Shown: piece by piece, positions 38,454 to 46,479 of the stretch
Position numbering within the stretch: position 1 is the first letter of the stretch
How the letters are laid out: every line of letters begins with the position of its first letter
Source: Limnohabitans sp.
Lineage (GTDB): Bacteria > Pseudomonadota > Gammaproteobacteria > Burkholderiales > Burkholderiaceae_C
Direction: 5' to 3'
Assembly (NCBI RefSeq): GCF_017848645.1
Contig: NZ_JAFEIF010000041.1
Coordinates: 1-64,000 of the forward strand
Length of the DNA: 64,000 bases
The notes under the pieces: generated by a model
The model's input: the letters and a program-made list of their open reading frames with translations, nothing else
Database searches by the model: none
What the model was told of the DNA's origin: nothing
Made by a program: the position numbers and the translations under genes

Positions 38454-39434
38454 ATGTCCACCCTGATCCGCAGTGCCAGCTTGACGCATTTCGCTGAAAT
38501 TGCGCAGCAATGCGGCTTGGACCCGGTGGCCTTGGTGAGAACGGTGGGTTTGCCCGCCAAATGCCTGAGCGATCCGGACTTGAAGATCGACACCAACGCG
38601 GTGGTCCGCTTGCTGGAAATGGCGGCGCGTGACGCGGCAGAGCCCGCATTTGGCTTGCGCATGGGCGAATCGCGCCGGTTGTCCAATCTGGGACCTTTGG
38701 GTTTGCTGCTGCGCGACGAGCCCACTTTGCGCCACGCCCTCGACGCCATCGTGCGCCACATCCGGGTGCACAACGAAGCCTTGGTGATTCGGATTGAAGA
38801 ATCGGGCCCCTTGGTCCTGATTCGTGAAGAGTTCGCCATGGACTTTTTCGAATCCAGGCGGCAGGCCACTGAATTGGCCATGGCGGTGACCTACCGCATC
38901 CTCAGCCTTTTCATGGGTGCCGCATGGCGTCCGCGATTGGTTTGCTTCTCTCACAGTGCGCCCGCCCATCGCGCGACACACCACCGTGTGTTTGGCGACC
39001 AGGTGGCGTTCAACCACGAGTTCAATGGCTTGCTGTGCAGCCATTCAGACCTGGACCAGCCCAACCCCAGCGCCGACCCGGTGATGGCACGCTATGCGCA
39101 GGAATTGATCGCCTCCAAGGCGGTGGATGCGCCTTCTTTCACACACCAGGTGCAGCAATTGATTTTGCTGCTGCTGCCCTTGGGGCAGTGCACGGCCGAT
39201 GTGGTGGCGCAACATTTGGGCTGTGATCGCCGCACCATCACGCGGCGGCTCTCGGCAGAAAACACTGGTTTTCATCAACTGGTCGATGCACACCGCAGCC
39301 AGATCGTGGGGCAATACCTGCTGGACAAATCCAGACCGCTGGCGCAGGTGTCCAGCCTGCTGGGGTTTTCGGCACCCAGCGCGTTCTCGCGTTGGTACCG
39401 CGACCAGTTTGGTGCCCGTGCCCGTGATGCTTGA
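38454..39434 (+). CDS. AraC-family transcriptional regulator (OruR/ArgR-like architecture)
   Basis: A 326-residue regulator. The N-terminal two thirds match the arabinose-binding-like type found in OruR-like regulators (LTHFAEIAQQCGLDPVALVRTVGLP; FGLRMGESRRLSNLGPLGLLLRDEPTLRHAL). The C-terminal double helix-turn-helix includes VAQHLGCDRRTITRRLSAEN and PLAQVSSLLGFSAPSAFSRWYRDQFG. The ATG at 38454 is preferred to an upstream TTG. It is divergent from the BKACE operon and likely activates it in response to the pathway substrate through the GGGACA repeats. Confidence 0.9.
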   Translation: MSTLIRSASLTHFAEIAQQCGLDPVALVRTVGLPAKCLSDPDLKIDTNAVVRLLEMAARDAAEPAFGLRMGESRRLSNLGPLGLLLRDEPTLRHALDAIVRHIRVHNEALVIRIEESGPLVLIREEFAMDFFESRRQATELAMAVTYRILSLFMGAAWRPRLVCFSHSAPAHRATHHRVFGDQVAFNHEFNGLLCSHSDLDQPNPSADPVMARYAQELIASKAVDAPSFTHQVQQLILLLLPLGQCTADVVAQHLGCDRRTITRRLSAENTGFHQLVDAHRSQIVGQYLLDKSRPLAQVSSLLGFSAPSAFSRWYRDQFGARARDA

Positions 39435-39464
39435 GCCGTTTGTGCACCTCTGACCCGTGTCCCG

Positions 39465-40640
39465 TCACAGTAGCGCTGCGTACACCAAATCGCGGAACAG
39501 GGGGCGATAGTAATCCCTTTGGTTGGGCGCCTGGACCATCAGCATCGCATACATGTCGAGCGCCGGGTCCACAAAGAAGGTGGTGCCCGCGATGCCGCCC
39601 CAGTAATACAAGCCCACCGAGCCCGGCACCGGCGACAGGCCCAGGTGGGTGCGAACCGCAAACCCGAGACCGAAGCCGTGGCCGGGTGGCAGCAAGGTGC
39701 CGTCTGCCGGTATGCCACCCAGGTGGTCGGCGGTCATGAAGTCCACCGTGTGGGGGCCGAGCAGGCGCACGCCGTTCAGCTCGCCCCGGTTGCGCAGGCA
39801 CTGCAAAAAGCGGGTGTAGTCCATCGCCGTGGACATGAGTCCACCGCCGCCGCCCTCCATGGCGGGCACTTGGCGGGGCTCCAAAACCTTCATCGGTACG
39901 CCACCATCGGGGTCGTGTGCAAAGGGCTCGGCAATGCGGTGATGCTGCTCGGGTGGCACGGCAAAGCCGGTGTCCACCATGCCCAGTGGGCCAAAGATTT
40001 CGGCTTGCAGGAATGCCCCCAAGCCTTGGCCGCTGACCACCTCGACCAACCTGCCCAGCACATCGGTGGCGCGGCTGTAAGCCCACACGCTGCCGGGTTG
40101 GAACTGCAGCGGCATGGCCGCCAGTGTTTGCGAAAACTCGGCGTTGGTGCGCTCGCGCGAGGCGATTTTGGCTTGGCCGTATTGCTGCTGCACGGACGAT
40201 GTGCCCAGAAATTCATAGGTCAACCCGGCCGTGTGGCGCAGCAGGTCTTGCACGGTGGCGGGGTTGCGCACCGGCTCCAGCCCGTTGGCCGTGGCCACTT
40301 GCTGGTTCGCAAACTCGGGCAACCAGCGGCTGACTGGGTCACTTAAGAGCAAGTGGCCGCGCTCGACCAGCATCATCACCGCCACCGACACCACCGGCTT
40401 GGTCATCGAATAGATGCGGAAGATGCTGTCGGTCTGCATGGGCGTGCCCGTGGCCGGGTCTTGCTGGCCCACGGCCTCGAACAAGGCGATTTGCCCGCGT
40501 CTCGCCACCATGGCCACGGCACCGGGCAGTCGGCCGCTGGCCACTTCGCGGCGCAGCACGTCCATGAGGCGCTGCGTACGATCGGGGCACAGGCCGACGT
40601 CGGCGGGGTGCGCGTGGGCAAGAGGGGGGTGATGGGTCAT
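39465..40640 (-). CDS. Class C beta-lactamase-like serine hydrolase (EstB-type)
   Basis: A 391-residue esterase/beta-lactamase-fold protein without a clear signal peptide. The nucleophile motif is YSMTKP (Ser78-Lys81), the second catalytic Tyr is Tyr188 in VWAYSRATD, and a late WGGIAGTTF occupies the KTG-equivalent region. This pattern is typical of family VIII carboxylesterases such as EstB rather than true AmpC enzymes. GGAG precedes the ATG at 40640. The substrate is unknown. It is probably not an antibiotic resistance gene. Confidence 0.86.
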   Translation of the reverse strand: MTHHPPLAHAHPADVGLCPDRTQRLMDVLRREVASGRLPGAVAMVARRGQIALFEAVGQQDPATGTPMQTDSIFRIYSMTKPVVSVAVMMLVERGHLLLSDPVSRWLPEFANQQVATANGLEPVRNPATVQDLLRHTAGLTYEFLGTSSVQQQYGQAKIASRERTNAEFSQTLAAMPLQFQPGSVWAYSRATDVLGRLVEVVSGQGLGAFLQAEIFGPLGMVDTGFAVPPEQHHRIAEPFAHDPDGGVPMKVLEPRQVPAMEGGGGGLMSTAMDYTRFLQCLRNRGELNGVRLLGPHTVDFMTADHLGGIPADGTLLPPGHGFGLGFAVRTHLGLSPVPGSVGLYYWGGIAGTTFFVDPALDMYAMLMVQAPNQRDYYRPLFRDLVYAALL

Positions 40641-40755
40641 CGGGAGCTCCAGAACAAGAGCGATTTGTACACCCGCGTGCCGCGAAGGGGTATCACCTTT
40701 TGTTCACTGGCATTTTGTGGGGTTCCAACCATCCAAGAGGATTCACTTCAGAGGC

Positions 40756-41289
40756 TTAGGGCGTGGGCGCAATGCTCACCGAGAAAACGATTTCCTCGGG
40801 CTGACCCACAGACAGGTACTGAACCGTCAAGGGGTTCAAAGACTTGACCGCACTGGCTCGGCTCATCCACTCGGATTGACGAGGGTTGCGGGGCTCATCG
40901 TCTTGCGCGACGGTTCGCAGTCGGTACACCGCAGGCTGACCAGGCTCCAAGTCCTTGAACAAGCTCATGCCCAGTGTGAATTTACGGCCTTGGTAAGTGG
41001 CTGTTCGCGTGAGCCCACCGGTCAAGGTGGGGTCGTTGTCCGGCGACGGTTCTTGTTTGATTTGCACGTTCACACGCTCGTTGAAAAGAACTTTGTGGTG
41101 GTCCTTGTTGTCACAGGCCACCTGTGTCCGCGAGTCGCGCGATTTGGGCGGGTTGCCGCCAAAGCAGCGGTAGTGGACTTCGCCTTTGATCTGAAAGCCG
41201 TGCGTTTCGGGGGTCGACGCTGGCGTTTGGGCGCAGACCGCTGATGCGCAGCCAAGGGCCGCAGTGGCCAACAGGAAACGTTTGAGCAT
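40756..41289 (-). CDS. Secreted hypothetical protein
   Basis: A protein of about 177 residues with a signal peptide (MLKRFLLATAALGCASAVCAQ, cleavage after CA). The mature part has two Cys (YRCFGG, VACDN) that could form a disulfide, and a beta-rich character with HGFQIKGEVHYR and PEEIVFSVSIAP. I do not recognise the family. An ATG 11 codons upstream (MNCLHRHPTPH) is a possible alternative start; neither has a ribosome site. It lies upstream of the EstB-like gene in the same direction, with 115 bp between. Confidence 0.6.
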   Translation of the reverse strand: MLKRFLLATAALGCASAVCAQTPASTPETHGFQIKGEVHYRCFGGNPPKSRDSRTQVACDNKDHHKVLFNERVNVQIKQEPSPDNDPTLTGGLTRTATYQGRKFTLGMSLFKDLEPGQPAVYRLRTVAQDDEPRNPRQSEWMSRASAVKSLNPLTVQYLSVGQPEEIVFSVSIAPTP

Positions 41290-41519
41290 GTGGGGTGTTG
41301 GGTGTCGATGAAGGCAGTTCATGGCTAAGAATTTTTTATTTCCCACTTTGAATTTTATGAGAGATCTAAAGGCCTCTTTTCTCTCGAAAAATGATCTGTA
41401 TCAGACGAACTTGGCTGAATGCGAGGCTGTTTGGTGAATGCACAAACCACAGGGCAGTCGCGAGGGTCTGAGTCGCCTGAGTGTCAACGGCTTAAAGCTT
41501 GGCGCTGTGCGAGCGTTGC

Positions 41520-41525
41520 TAGACT
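41520..41525 (+). promoter_or_regulatory. Candidate -10 element (TAGACT) of the MerR gene, leaderless arrangement
   Basis: TAGACT ends six bases before the MerR ATG (spacer GAATTC), and no ribosome site is visible. Same geometry as at lpxC and pyrF. Confidence 0.35.
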
Positions 41526-41531
41526 GAATTC

Positions 41532-41891
41532 ATGCGCATTTCAGAACTCTCAGCCAGAACCCAGGTGTCGGTGCACCGCTTGCGGCGCTACGAGGCGGCA
41601 GGCCTGATTGCGTGCCAGCGCTTGCCCAACGGCTACCGCGATTACGACGAGGAAACCGTCCGGCATGTGGTCTTCATCGCCATGTCTCGGGAGTTGGACT
41701 TCTCGCTGCCCCTGATCGCCGAATACTTGCCGCGCTTCAAAACGGGCAAATTGTCGGCCCAAGACATGATCGACGCGATCTTGGTGCGCGTAGCCGAAAT
41801 TGACCAACTCATGACCGAGCAGCAAGCACTTCGCAAAAAACTGATGGACCACATCGGGTGGTTCAAAACCCAAGCCAGGAGAAAACCATGA
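41532..41891 (+). CDS. MerR-family transcriptional regulator
   Basis: A 119-residue regulator with the MerR winged helix at the N-terminus (MRISELSARTQVSVHRLRRYEAAGLI, NGYRDYDEETVRHVVFI) followed by a dimerisation coiled coil (about 75-110). There is no Cys-rich metal-binding tail, so it is not a classical metal sensor. Its stop overlaps the ATG of a PaaI-type thioesterase, so the two are co-expressed and may respond to an acyl-CoA or aromatic compound. Confidence 0.9.
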   Translation: MRISELSARTQVSVHRLRRYEAAGLIACQRLPNGYRDYDEETVRHVVFIAMSRELDFSLPLIAEYLPRFKTGKLSAQDMIDAILVRVAEIDQLMTEQQALRKKLMDHIGWFKTQARRKP

Positions 41892-42295
41892 GCCCATTGG
41901 AGATGCTGAAAAAAATCAACGCCATTGCCGAATTCAATCGGTGGTGTGGCATCGAAGTGACGGTGGCAGAACCCGGCTTTGTGGAAATCCAGATGCCCTG
42001 GCGCCCAGAGGTCGGGCAGTATTCAGGCTTCTTGCATGCGGGTTTGATCGGCACTCTGATCGACACTGCGTGCGGTTTCGCAGCGGGCACCGTGGCAGGG
42101 CCGAATTTGTTGGCCGCCAACTTTTCGGTCAACTGCTTGCGGCCCGCTGTGGGGCAAAAGTTCATAGCCCGTGCTCGGGTCGTCAAACCGGGCAAGACGC
42201 AGGTTTTTACCAGCTGTGATTTGTTTGCGGTGGATGCAGAGGGCGAGAAGCTGGTGGCTAACGGTCAAACACTGCTGACGGTGATCGCCGCGTGA
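41888..42295 (+). CDS. PaaI-family hot-dog thioesterase
   Basis: A 135-residue hot-dog fold acyl-CoA thioesterase. Family signatures are SGFLHAGLIGTLIDTACGFAA (about 50-70; the His-Ala-Gly and the helix that carries the catalytic acid), LLAANFSVNCLRPAVGQ and KPGKTQVFTSCDLF. Such enzymes hydrolyse aryl- or acyl-CoA to relieve CoA sequestration. ATG overlaps the MerR stop. Substrate unknown. Confidence 0.9.
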   Translation: MSPLEMLKKINAIAEFNRWCGIEVTVAEPGFVEIQMPWRPEVGQYSGFLHAGLIGTLIDTACGFAAGTVAGPNLLAANFSVNCLRPAVGQKFIARARVVKPGKTQVFTSCDLFAVDAEGEKLVANGQTLLTVIAA

Positions 42296-42325
42296 CCTGT
42301 GCAGCGTGGTGAATGCTCTTTAGTG

Positions 42326-42359
42326 ATTGTCGCCACCCGTGGCTTAAAAAAGCGACAAT
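42326..42359 (+). promoter_or_regulatory. Candidate YefM operator: inverted repeat ATTGTCGC/GCGACAAT
   Basis: Perfect 8-bp inverted repeats (42326-42333 and 42352-42359) separated by 18 bases lie 31 bp upstream of the antitoxin ATG. Toxin-antitoxin operons of this type repress themselves at palindromes in this position; the sequence is not the TGTACA core of E. coli. Confidence 0.4.
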
Positions 42360-42390
42360 ATTTGTCCAATCTATTGAGCAAGTCACAGCC

Positions 42391-42645
42391 ATGCGAATCA
42401 TCCGTTATTCCGAAGCGCGCAAGGGGTTGAAGTCCGTGCTGGATGGCGTGCAAGCCGATGCCGACATCACCATCATCACCCGACGCGACGGGGGTGATGT
42501 GGTGGTCATGTCCATGGCGCATTACCAAAGCATGGCTGAAACCCTTTACCTGCTGTCCAGCCCCGCCAATTCAGCGCACTTGGCGGCATCCATTGCCGAA
42601 CACAAAGCAGGCAAAGTCAAACGACGCCAAATGCTGTCCGCATGA
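42391..42645 (+). CDS. yefM: YefM-type antitoxin (Phd/YefM family)
   Basis: An 84-residue antitoxin. MRIIRYSEARKGLKSVLDGV forms the DNA-binding N-domain; ITRRDGGDVVVMSMAHYQSMAETLYLLSSPAN is the family core; the C-terminal, toxin-neutralising tail is Lys/Arg-rich. The ATG at 42391 gives the family N-terminus; the frame extends further upstream but without homology. It is followed at seven bases by a YoeB-like toxin. Confidence 0.92.
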   Translation: MRIIRYSEARKGLKSVLDGVQADADITIITRRDGGDVVVMSMAHYQSMAETLYLLSSPANSAHLAASIAEHKAGKVKRRQMLSA

Positions 42646-42652
42646 GCCGGGG

Positions 42653-42904
42653 ATGGCATTCACTTCGCTTGCCTGCGCCGATGACCTGTACATGCAAAGG
42701 CAGGATAAAAAGACACTCAAACTAATCAAGCTGTTGAGCGATGCCGCCCGGCTCGACCCGTTTGACGGCATTGGCAAGCCCGAGCCGCTGCTGGGCAATT
42801 TGTCTGGTTATTGGTCGCGACGCATCGACGACGTCCATCGACTGGTCTACGCCGTAGACGATGTGGAATTGACGGTGATCGCCTGTCGGGGGCATTACCA
42901 GTAA
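42653..42904 (+). CDS. yoeB: YoeB-type mRNA-interferase toxin (slightly altered N-terminus)
   Basis: An 83-residue RelE/YoeB-fold ribosome-dependent endoribonuclease. The core QRQDKKTLKLIKLL, FDGIGKPEPLLGNLSGYWSRRIDDVHRLVYAV and ACRGHYQ carry the catalytic residues equivalent to E. coli Glu46, Arg65 and His83 (here Glu44, Arg63, His81). An ATG at 42642 overlapping the antitoxin stop would be expected but is out of frame (it gives only MSRGWHSLR...). The in-frame ATG is at 42653, and the W-DDYLYWQ segment is changed to ADDLYMQRQ. The toxin may be weakened or decaying, although its active site is intact. Confidence 0.82.
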   Translation: MAFTSLACADDLYMQRQDKKTLKLIKLLSDAARLDPFDGIGKPEPLLGNLSGYWSRRIDDVHRLVYAVDDVELTVIACRGHYQ

Positions 42905-42909
42905 GCGGT

Positions 42910-44322
42910 TCATCCACCCTGCGAGGGTGCAATGTCGGCCCTTGGATGCAGTTTCAGCCGAATGGCTTGTGCAGGCCGCAAAGTCACCGCCAGATCGCCT
43001 TCGGGCCATGACGCACCTTCAGGCCATTCCAGTCGGAAGCGCTGCATCAGCATGGCCGCGATCAGCCCCATTTCGAGCAGCGCAAAGTGCTGGCCAATAC
43101 ACACCCGGGGGCCGGTGCCAAAGGGCATCCACACACCTCGCGGGATGTCGGGGGCACCGGGCAAAAAGCGCTCAGGCTTGAACTCATCGGGTAACGCGAA
43201 CCAGCGCGCATCGCGCTGGATCACATAAGGCGTGAAAGCGATCAGATGGCCTTGGGGCACGGTCCACGGGCCGACTTGCAGGTCTTTGAGTGCGCGACGC
43301 GTGAACAAGATGGCCGCAGGCGGGAACAGGCGCAAGGCTTCTTTGAGGCTGGCTTGCAGCCATGGCATTTGCTGCAAGGTGGCGGGTGTCGGTGTTTGGC
43401 CCTGCAACACCGCATCGACTTCGGCGTGAATGCGTTGGGCCACTTCAGGGTGACGCGCGATCAGGCCGCTCCACCAAGTCATGGCGGTGGCCGTGGTTTC
43501 ATGACCGGCCTGAAACATCACCATGGTCTGGTCGTGCAGCTCTTGCGCACTCAGACCTTGGTCTGGGTGCTCGGGGTCGCGGGCCAGTCGCAGCATGGTC
43601 AGCAGATCATGGCCATCGTTGCTGGCCGTCGACTGTTGAGCTTGAATGTGTTGCTGGATCACCAGGTCCAGCGTCTGTTTGGCCTGACGCACTTTGCGCA
43701 CAGAAGGCAAGGGCATCCACAGGGGCCATGAAAACGGTTTGAACAGCTCAGAAAAGCCCGAATGGCTCAAAGTCTGGATGGCCTGCGACACGGGCCGGGC
43801 ATCCCGGACCTGATGTGATCCAAACAAGGCGCGCAAGATCACGTCCAGTGTCATGTCCGTCATGAGGGCGTCCATGTTCACGCTTTGGCCGCCAACGCGC
43901 TGCCCCAGGGCGCTCAGCGCGTCGTGTGCGGCCGACGCCATCAAAGCGGCGTAGCCTGCCACCCGCTTGGGTGTGAACCTCGGTTGCAACATGCGGCGTT
44001 GGCGTTGCCATGTCGTACCTTCTGTGACCAGCACGCTTTGCCCCATCGAGATACTGAACACCTCGGTGGCGCGTTCCCAGCGGATGAGCGCGTTGGCTTG
44101 GTCCACCAGCACTTGACGCACCCACTCAGGCTGAAAGACATGGGTGATGTGTTCGTTCAAGACCTGCACTTTTGCGATGTCAGGGTGCTGGCTTTGCAAG
44201 CGCCTGACAAACCCCAAATAGTCGGCTCGCATGGTGCGCAGCAGGCTCAGCCCCCACAGTGGTGCAGTGGGGCCGGGAACGCGGGTGGCATCGGTGGGTG
44301 TGTTCATGGGGCGATCTTGCAT
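42910..44322 (-). CDS. Cytochrome P450
   Basis: A 470-residue soluble bacterial P450. The I-helix oxygen-activation motif is AGHETTATAM; the ExxR pair is in KEALRLFPP; the heme signature is FGTGPRVCIGQHFA with the thiolate at Cys408. No ferredoxin or reductase gene is adjacent. ATG at 44322 (MQDRPMNTPT) or 44307 (MNTPT) could start; neither has a ribosome site. It is divergent from an AraC-type regulator, and converges on the yoeB gene. Substrate unknown; the C-terminal tail and ERW..TEVFSISMGQSVL region resemble fatty-acid or terpene-type bacterial P450s. Confidence 0.92.
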   Translation of the reverse strand: MQDRPMNTPTDATRVPGPTAPLWGLSLLRTMRADYLGFVRRLQSQHPDIAKVQVLNEHITHVFQPEWVRQVLVDQANALIRWERATEVFSISMGQSVLVTEGTTWQRQRRMLQPRFTPKRVAGYAALMASAAHDALSALGQRVGGQSVNMDALMTDMTLDVILRALFGSHQVRDARPVSQAIQTLSHSGFSELFKPFSWPLWMPLPSVRKVRQAKQTLDLVIQQHIQAQQSTASNDGHDLLTMLRLARDPEHPDQGLSAQELHDQTMVMFQAGHETTATAMTWWSGLIARHPEVAQRIHAEVDAVLQGQTPTPATLQQMPWLQASLKEALRLFPPAAILFTRRALKDLQVGPWTVPQGHLIAFTPYVIQRDARWFALPDEFKPERFLPGAPDIPRGVWMPFGTGPRVCIGQHFALLEMGLIAAMLMQRFRLEWPEGASWPEGDLAVTLRPAQAIRLKLHPRADIAPSQGG

Positions 44323-44394
44323 GGCTGGTCGCGTGGCGTCTTGAATCGAATCGACACTTTGGGGTTATCCATTTCGATTGAAAGACCGTTTACC

Positions 44395-44400
44395 TATACT
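44395..44400 (+). promoter_or_regulatory. Candidate -10 element (TATACT) of the AraC-type gene, leaderless arrangement
   Basis: TATACT ends six bases before the ATG at 44407 (TTGTGC between). This is the best -10 match among the leaderless candidates in the window. No ribosome site is present. Confidence 0.4.
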
Positions 44401-44406
44401 TTGTGC

Positions 44407-45351
44407 ATGCCGCCAGCCCATGCCCCCACTTCGTTTTCTCCGGTCCGTAGCTGGTTGCCGCCTTGGGGTTTGCACACTTGTGTGCGTGCGGTGCTCTGGC
44501 GCAGCACGGTGGGCATGGCGTTGACCGAGCCGCAGCGTTGGGGGCATTACCCCGCAGGCCCCGTGTGCACGATCAGTGTGCTGTTTCGGGGCAGCATCGA
44601 TGCGCTGGCGGCAGGTGTGGGGTGCGAACCGATGGCGGCCCGTGAGCCAGTGCCGTCTTTTTCGGTGATGGGGCCGCACAGTGCGCCGCGCAGCGCTTTT
44701 TATGGGCCTGAAGCGGAGGGCTTGATGGTCATCCTGTATCCGGATGCGTTTTGGGCGCTCACCGGATTGGAGCCTCAGACCCTGAGCGATCAAATCGTCG
44801 ATGCCAACGAGGTGTTGCCCCCTGATGTGCTGGCCGCATATCAGAGGCTGAATGACCCGGTCGATGTCGATCGACGGGTGGCGCGTTTGTTGGCGGAGCT
44901 GCTGCAGATTTGGCAGCAGCGATCACTGAATTCGCGTGATCACACCGGCTCGCTTGGCGGGTGGGGACAGAACCTTGCACCCTGGATGGAGGCCCTGGCC
45001 CTGCGGGCCGCCGCCACAGGCTGGGGCCGCAGTTTGCGGCAGTCCGAGCGCCGCATCAAGCAATGGACAGGCTGGTCCTTGCGCAAGTTGCAAGGCTCCG
45101 TCAGGGGCGAGGCTGCTTTTTTTGCGGTGATGGAAGCGATACTTGAAGACCGGCTGGACTGGACCCAGATCGCGCTGGACAACGGGTTTTCAGACCAAAG
45201 CCATTTCATCCGCGAGACCCGCCGCATCACGGGCTTCAGCCCGGAGGTGTTGCGCCATGGGGTATGGCATGAAGAAGCGTTTTGGGTTTACCGGGCCTGG
45301 GCGCAGTTGGCCGGGTATGACGTGCCTTTCACGGTGGCCGAGATACCTTAA
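44407..45351 (+). CDS. AraC-type transcriptional regulator with atypical N-domain
   Basis: A 314-residue regulator. The C-terminal third has an AraC HTH (RSLRQSERRIKQWTGWSLRKLQ and DWTQIALDNGFSDQSHFIRETRRITGFSPEVLR). The N-terminal 200 residues look like a cupin-type sensing domain (HYPAGPVCTISVLFRGS, GLMVILYPDAFWALTGL). The open frame runs further upstream through the P450 gene; the ATG at 44407 is chosen from the divergent arrangement and the -10 element just before it. It probably controls the P450. The end overlaps the CYTH gene by four bases. Confidence 0.86.
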   Translation: MPPAHAPTSFSPVRSWLPPWGLHTCVRAVLWRSTVGMALTEPQRWGHYPAGPVCTISVLFRGSIDALAAGVGCEPMAAREPVPSFSVMGPHSAPRSAFYGPEAEGLMVILYPDAFWALTGLEPQTLSDQIVDANEVLPPDVLAAYQRLNDPVDVDRRVARLLAELLQIWQQRSLNSRDHTGSLGGWGQNLAPWMEALALRAAATGWGRSLRQSERRIKQWTGWSLRKLQGSVRGEAAFFAVMEAILEDRLDWTQIALDNGFSDQSHFIRETRRITGFSPEVLRHGVWHEEAFWVYRAWAQLAGYDVPFTVAEIP

Positions 45352-45959
45352 CGCTGAACCCAAAGCGCCATCCCCCGCTGCGCTTTGCTCGCATCGCTGG
45401 GCGCAAGCGTCACGGGGCCTTGGGGTGTTTGGCGCAGCACATCGGCCAGCAGCATCAAGGTCGACTCGGGGCCGCTGAGCAATTCAAGCTCCAGCTCCAG
45501 CAGCGGCTCACTCAGATCGGTGCCGGGCACATGAATGCGGCCTTGGTCCAGCGCCACTTCGATGCGCGCGCCATCATGGGTGATGACCCAGCGCTGACGC
45601 TCAAAGTCGGTACAAAACAAGGCGCGTAAATCGGGGCGCAGCGTCATCAGGTCTTGCGCCAGCGTGGCGTCATCCACCAGCGCATCGAACTGCAGCGCAC
45701 CCGGCGTGGTCGGGCCTTCCCACTCTTGCCTGCGCGACAAGCCGTTTTGGCTTTGACCTGCGGTCTTCACCGTCAGCAGCCATTGATCACCCGCCAGCCT
45801 TTCGCGCACCGCCATGCGGCGCTGTTGCAGTGCCAAGTCGGGCGTGTCGAAATAGGTGTTGAGCAGGCGCTGCGTGTCACCCGCTTGCGTCAGCAGTGGG
45901 TGGGCCAGCAGGCGCGGCAGGTCGGCCGCTGACAGGCCGAGTTTGAGTTCGGTTTCCAT
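45348..45959 (-). CDS. CYTH-domain protein (putative inorganic triphosphatase)
   Basis: A 203-residue protein of the CYTH/triphosphate tunnel metalloenzyme family. It begins METELKL, the EXEXK signature that binds metal and triphosphate. Tunnel strands with NTYFDTPDLAL, RRMAVRERL, LTVKTAG and ELELELLSG follow. It lacks the CHAD domain found in the E. coli homologue YgiF. Members hydrolyse inorganic triphosphate or make cAMP; hydrolysis is likelier. Confidence 0.9.
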   Translation of the reverse strand: METELKLGLSAADLPRLLAHPLLTQAGDTQRLLNTYFDTPDLALQQRRMAVRERLAGDQWLLTVKTAGQSQNGLSRRQEWEGPTTPGALQFDALVDDATLAQDLMTLRPDLRALFCTDFERQRWVITHDGARIEVALDQGRIHVPGTDLSEPLLELELELLSGPESTLMLLADVLRQTPQGPVTLAPSDASKAQRGMALWVQR

Positions 45960-46040
45960 GGGGCGTGGTTCGGGGTGCGTGGTCAGGGAGCTTGTCGGGG
46001 CTGAAGCCGCCGACCTACAAACGGTTTGTGATGCCGACCT

Positions 46041-46427
46041 TCAGGCAAAGCGCTTGCGCAGATACGCCACGATCGCGGCCGAATCCTTGAGCCAACGCGT
46101 TTGACCATCGGCTTCAGTGATCCGCAGGCAAGGCACTTGAGTCGCGCCCGTGCCTTGAAGCAAGGCGTCGCGGTTGGCGGTATGGTGCTGCGCATCGCGC
46201 TTTTCAATGGGCAAGGACAGGCGGCGCATTTCTTGGCGCACCTTGATGCAAAACGGGCAGGTGCTGAACTGGTAAAGCGCCAGGCTTTGGCACTGCTGGT
46301 CCACGCTGGCTTGCGCCGCAGGCGCGCGCACCACGCCAGTGGGTTGGGTCAGGCGCTCTTTGAGCAGCATGATGGGGCCGAGCACGATGCGCAGGGTTCT
46401 GAAAAAAGCACGGATCAGGGGTTTCAT
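46041..46427 (-). CDS. Glutaredoxin with N-terminal membrane helix
   Basis: A 128-residue protein with an amphipathic or membrane helix at about 5-22 (IRAFFRTLRIVLGPIMLLK) and a glutaredoxin domain from residue 47. The active site is STCPFCIKVRQEM (Cys57-Cys60), followed by the cis-Pro loop TQVPCLRI and the glutathione-binding LKDSAAIVAYL. It is probably inner-membrane-attached with the domain in the cytosol. It reduces disulfides or glutathionylated proteins. Confidence 0.85.
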   Translation of the reverse strand: MKPLIRAFFRTLRIVLGPIMLLKERLTQPTGVVRAPAAQASVDQQCQSLALYQFSTCPFCIKVRQEMRRLSLPIEKRDAQHHTANRDALLQGTGATQVPCLRITEADGQTRWLKDSAAIVAYLRKRFA

Positions 46428-46479
46428 ACGGGTCTCAACAATTCAAAAGTGGGTGAAAAAATAGGGGGAAGCCGCACCA

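Noticed and set aside
39465..40640. AmpC-type beta-lactamase (antibiotic resistance gene)
   Set aside because: There is no signal peptide, and the motif set (SMTK, YSRA, WGGIAG) fits esterase-type family members rather than true class C beta-lactamases.
42642..42722. Short ORF MSRGWHSLR... from the ATG overlapping the yefM stop
   Set aside because: It ends after 26 codons and has no homology; the YoeB frame starts 11 bases later.
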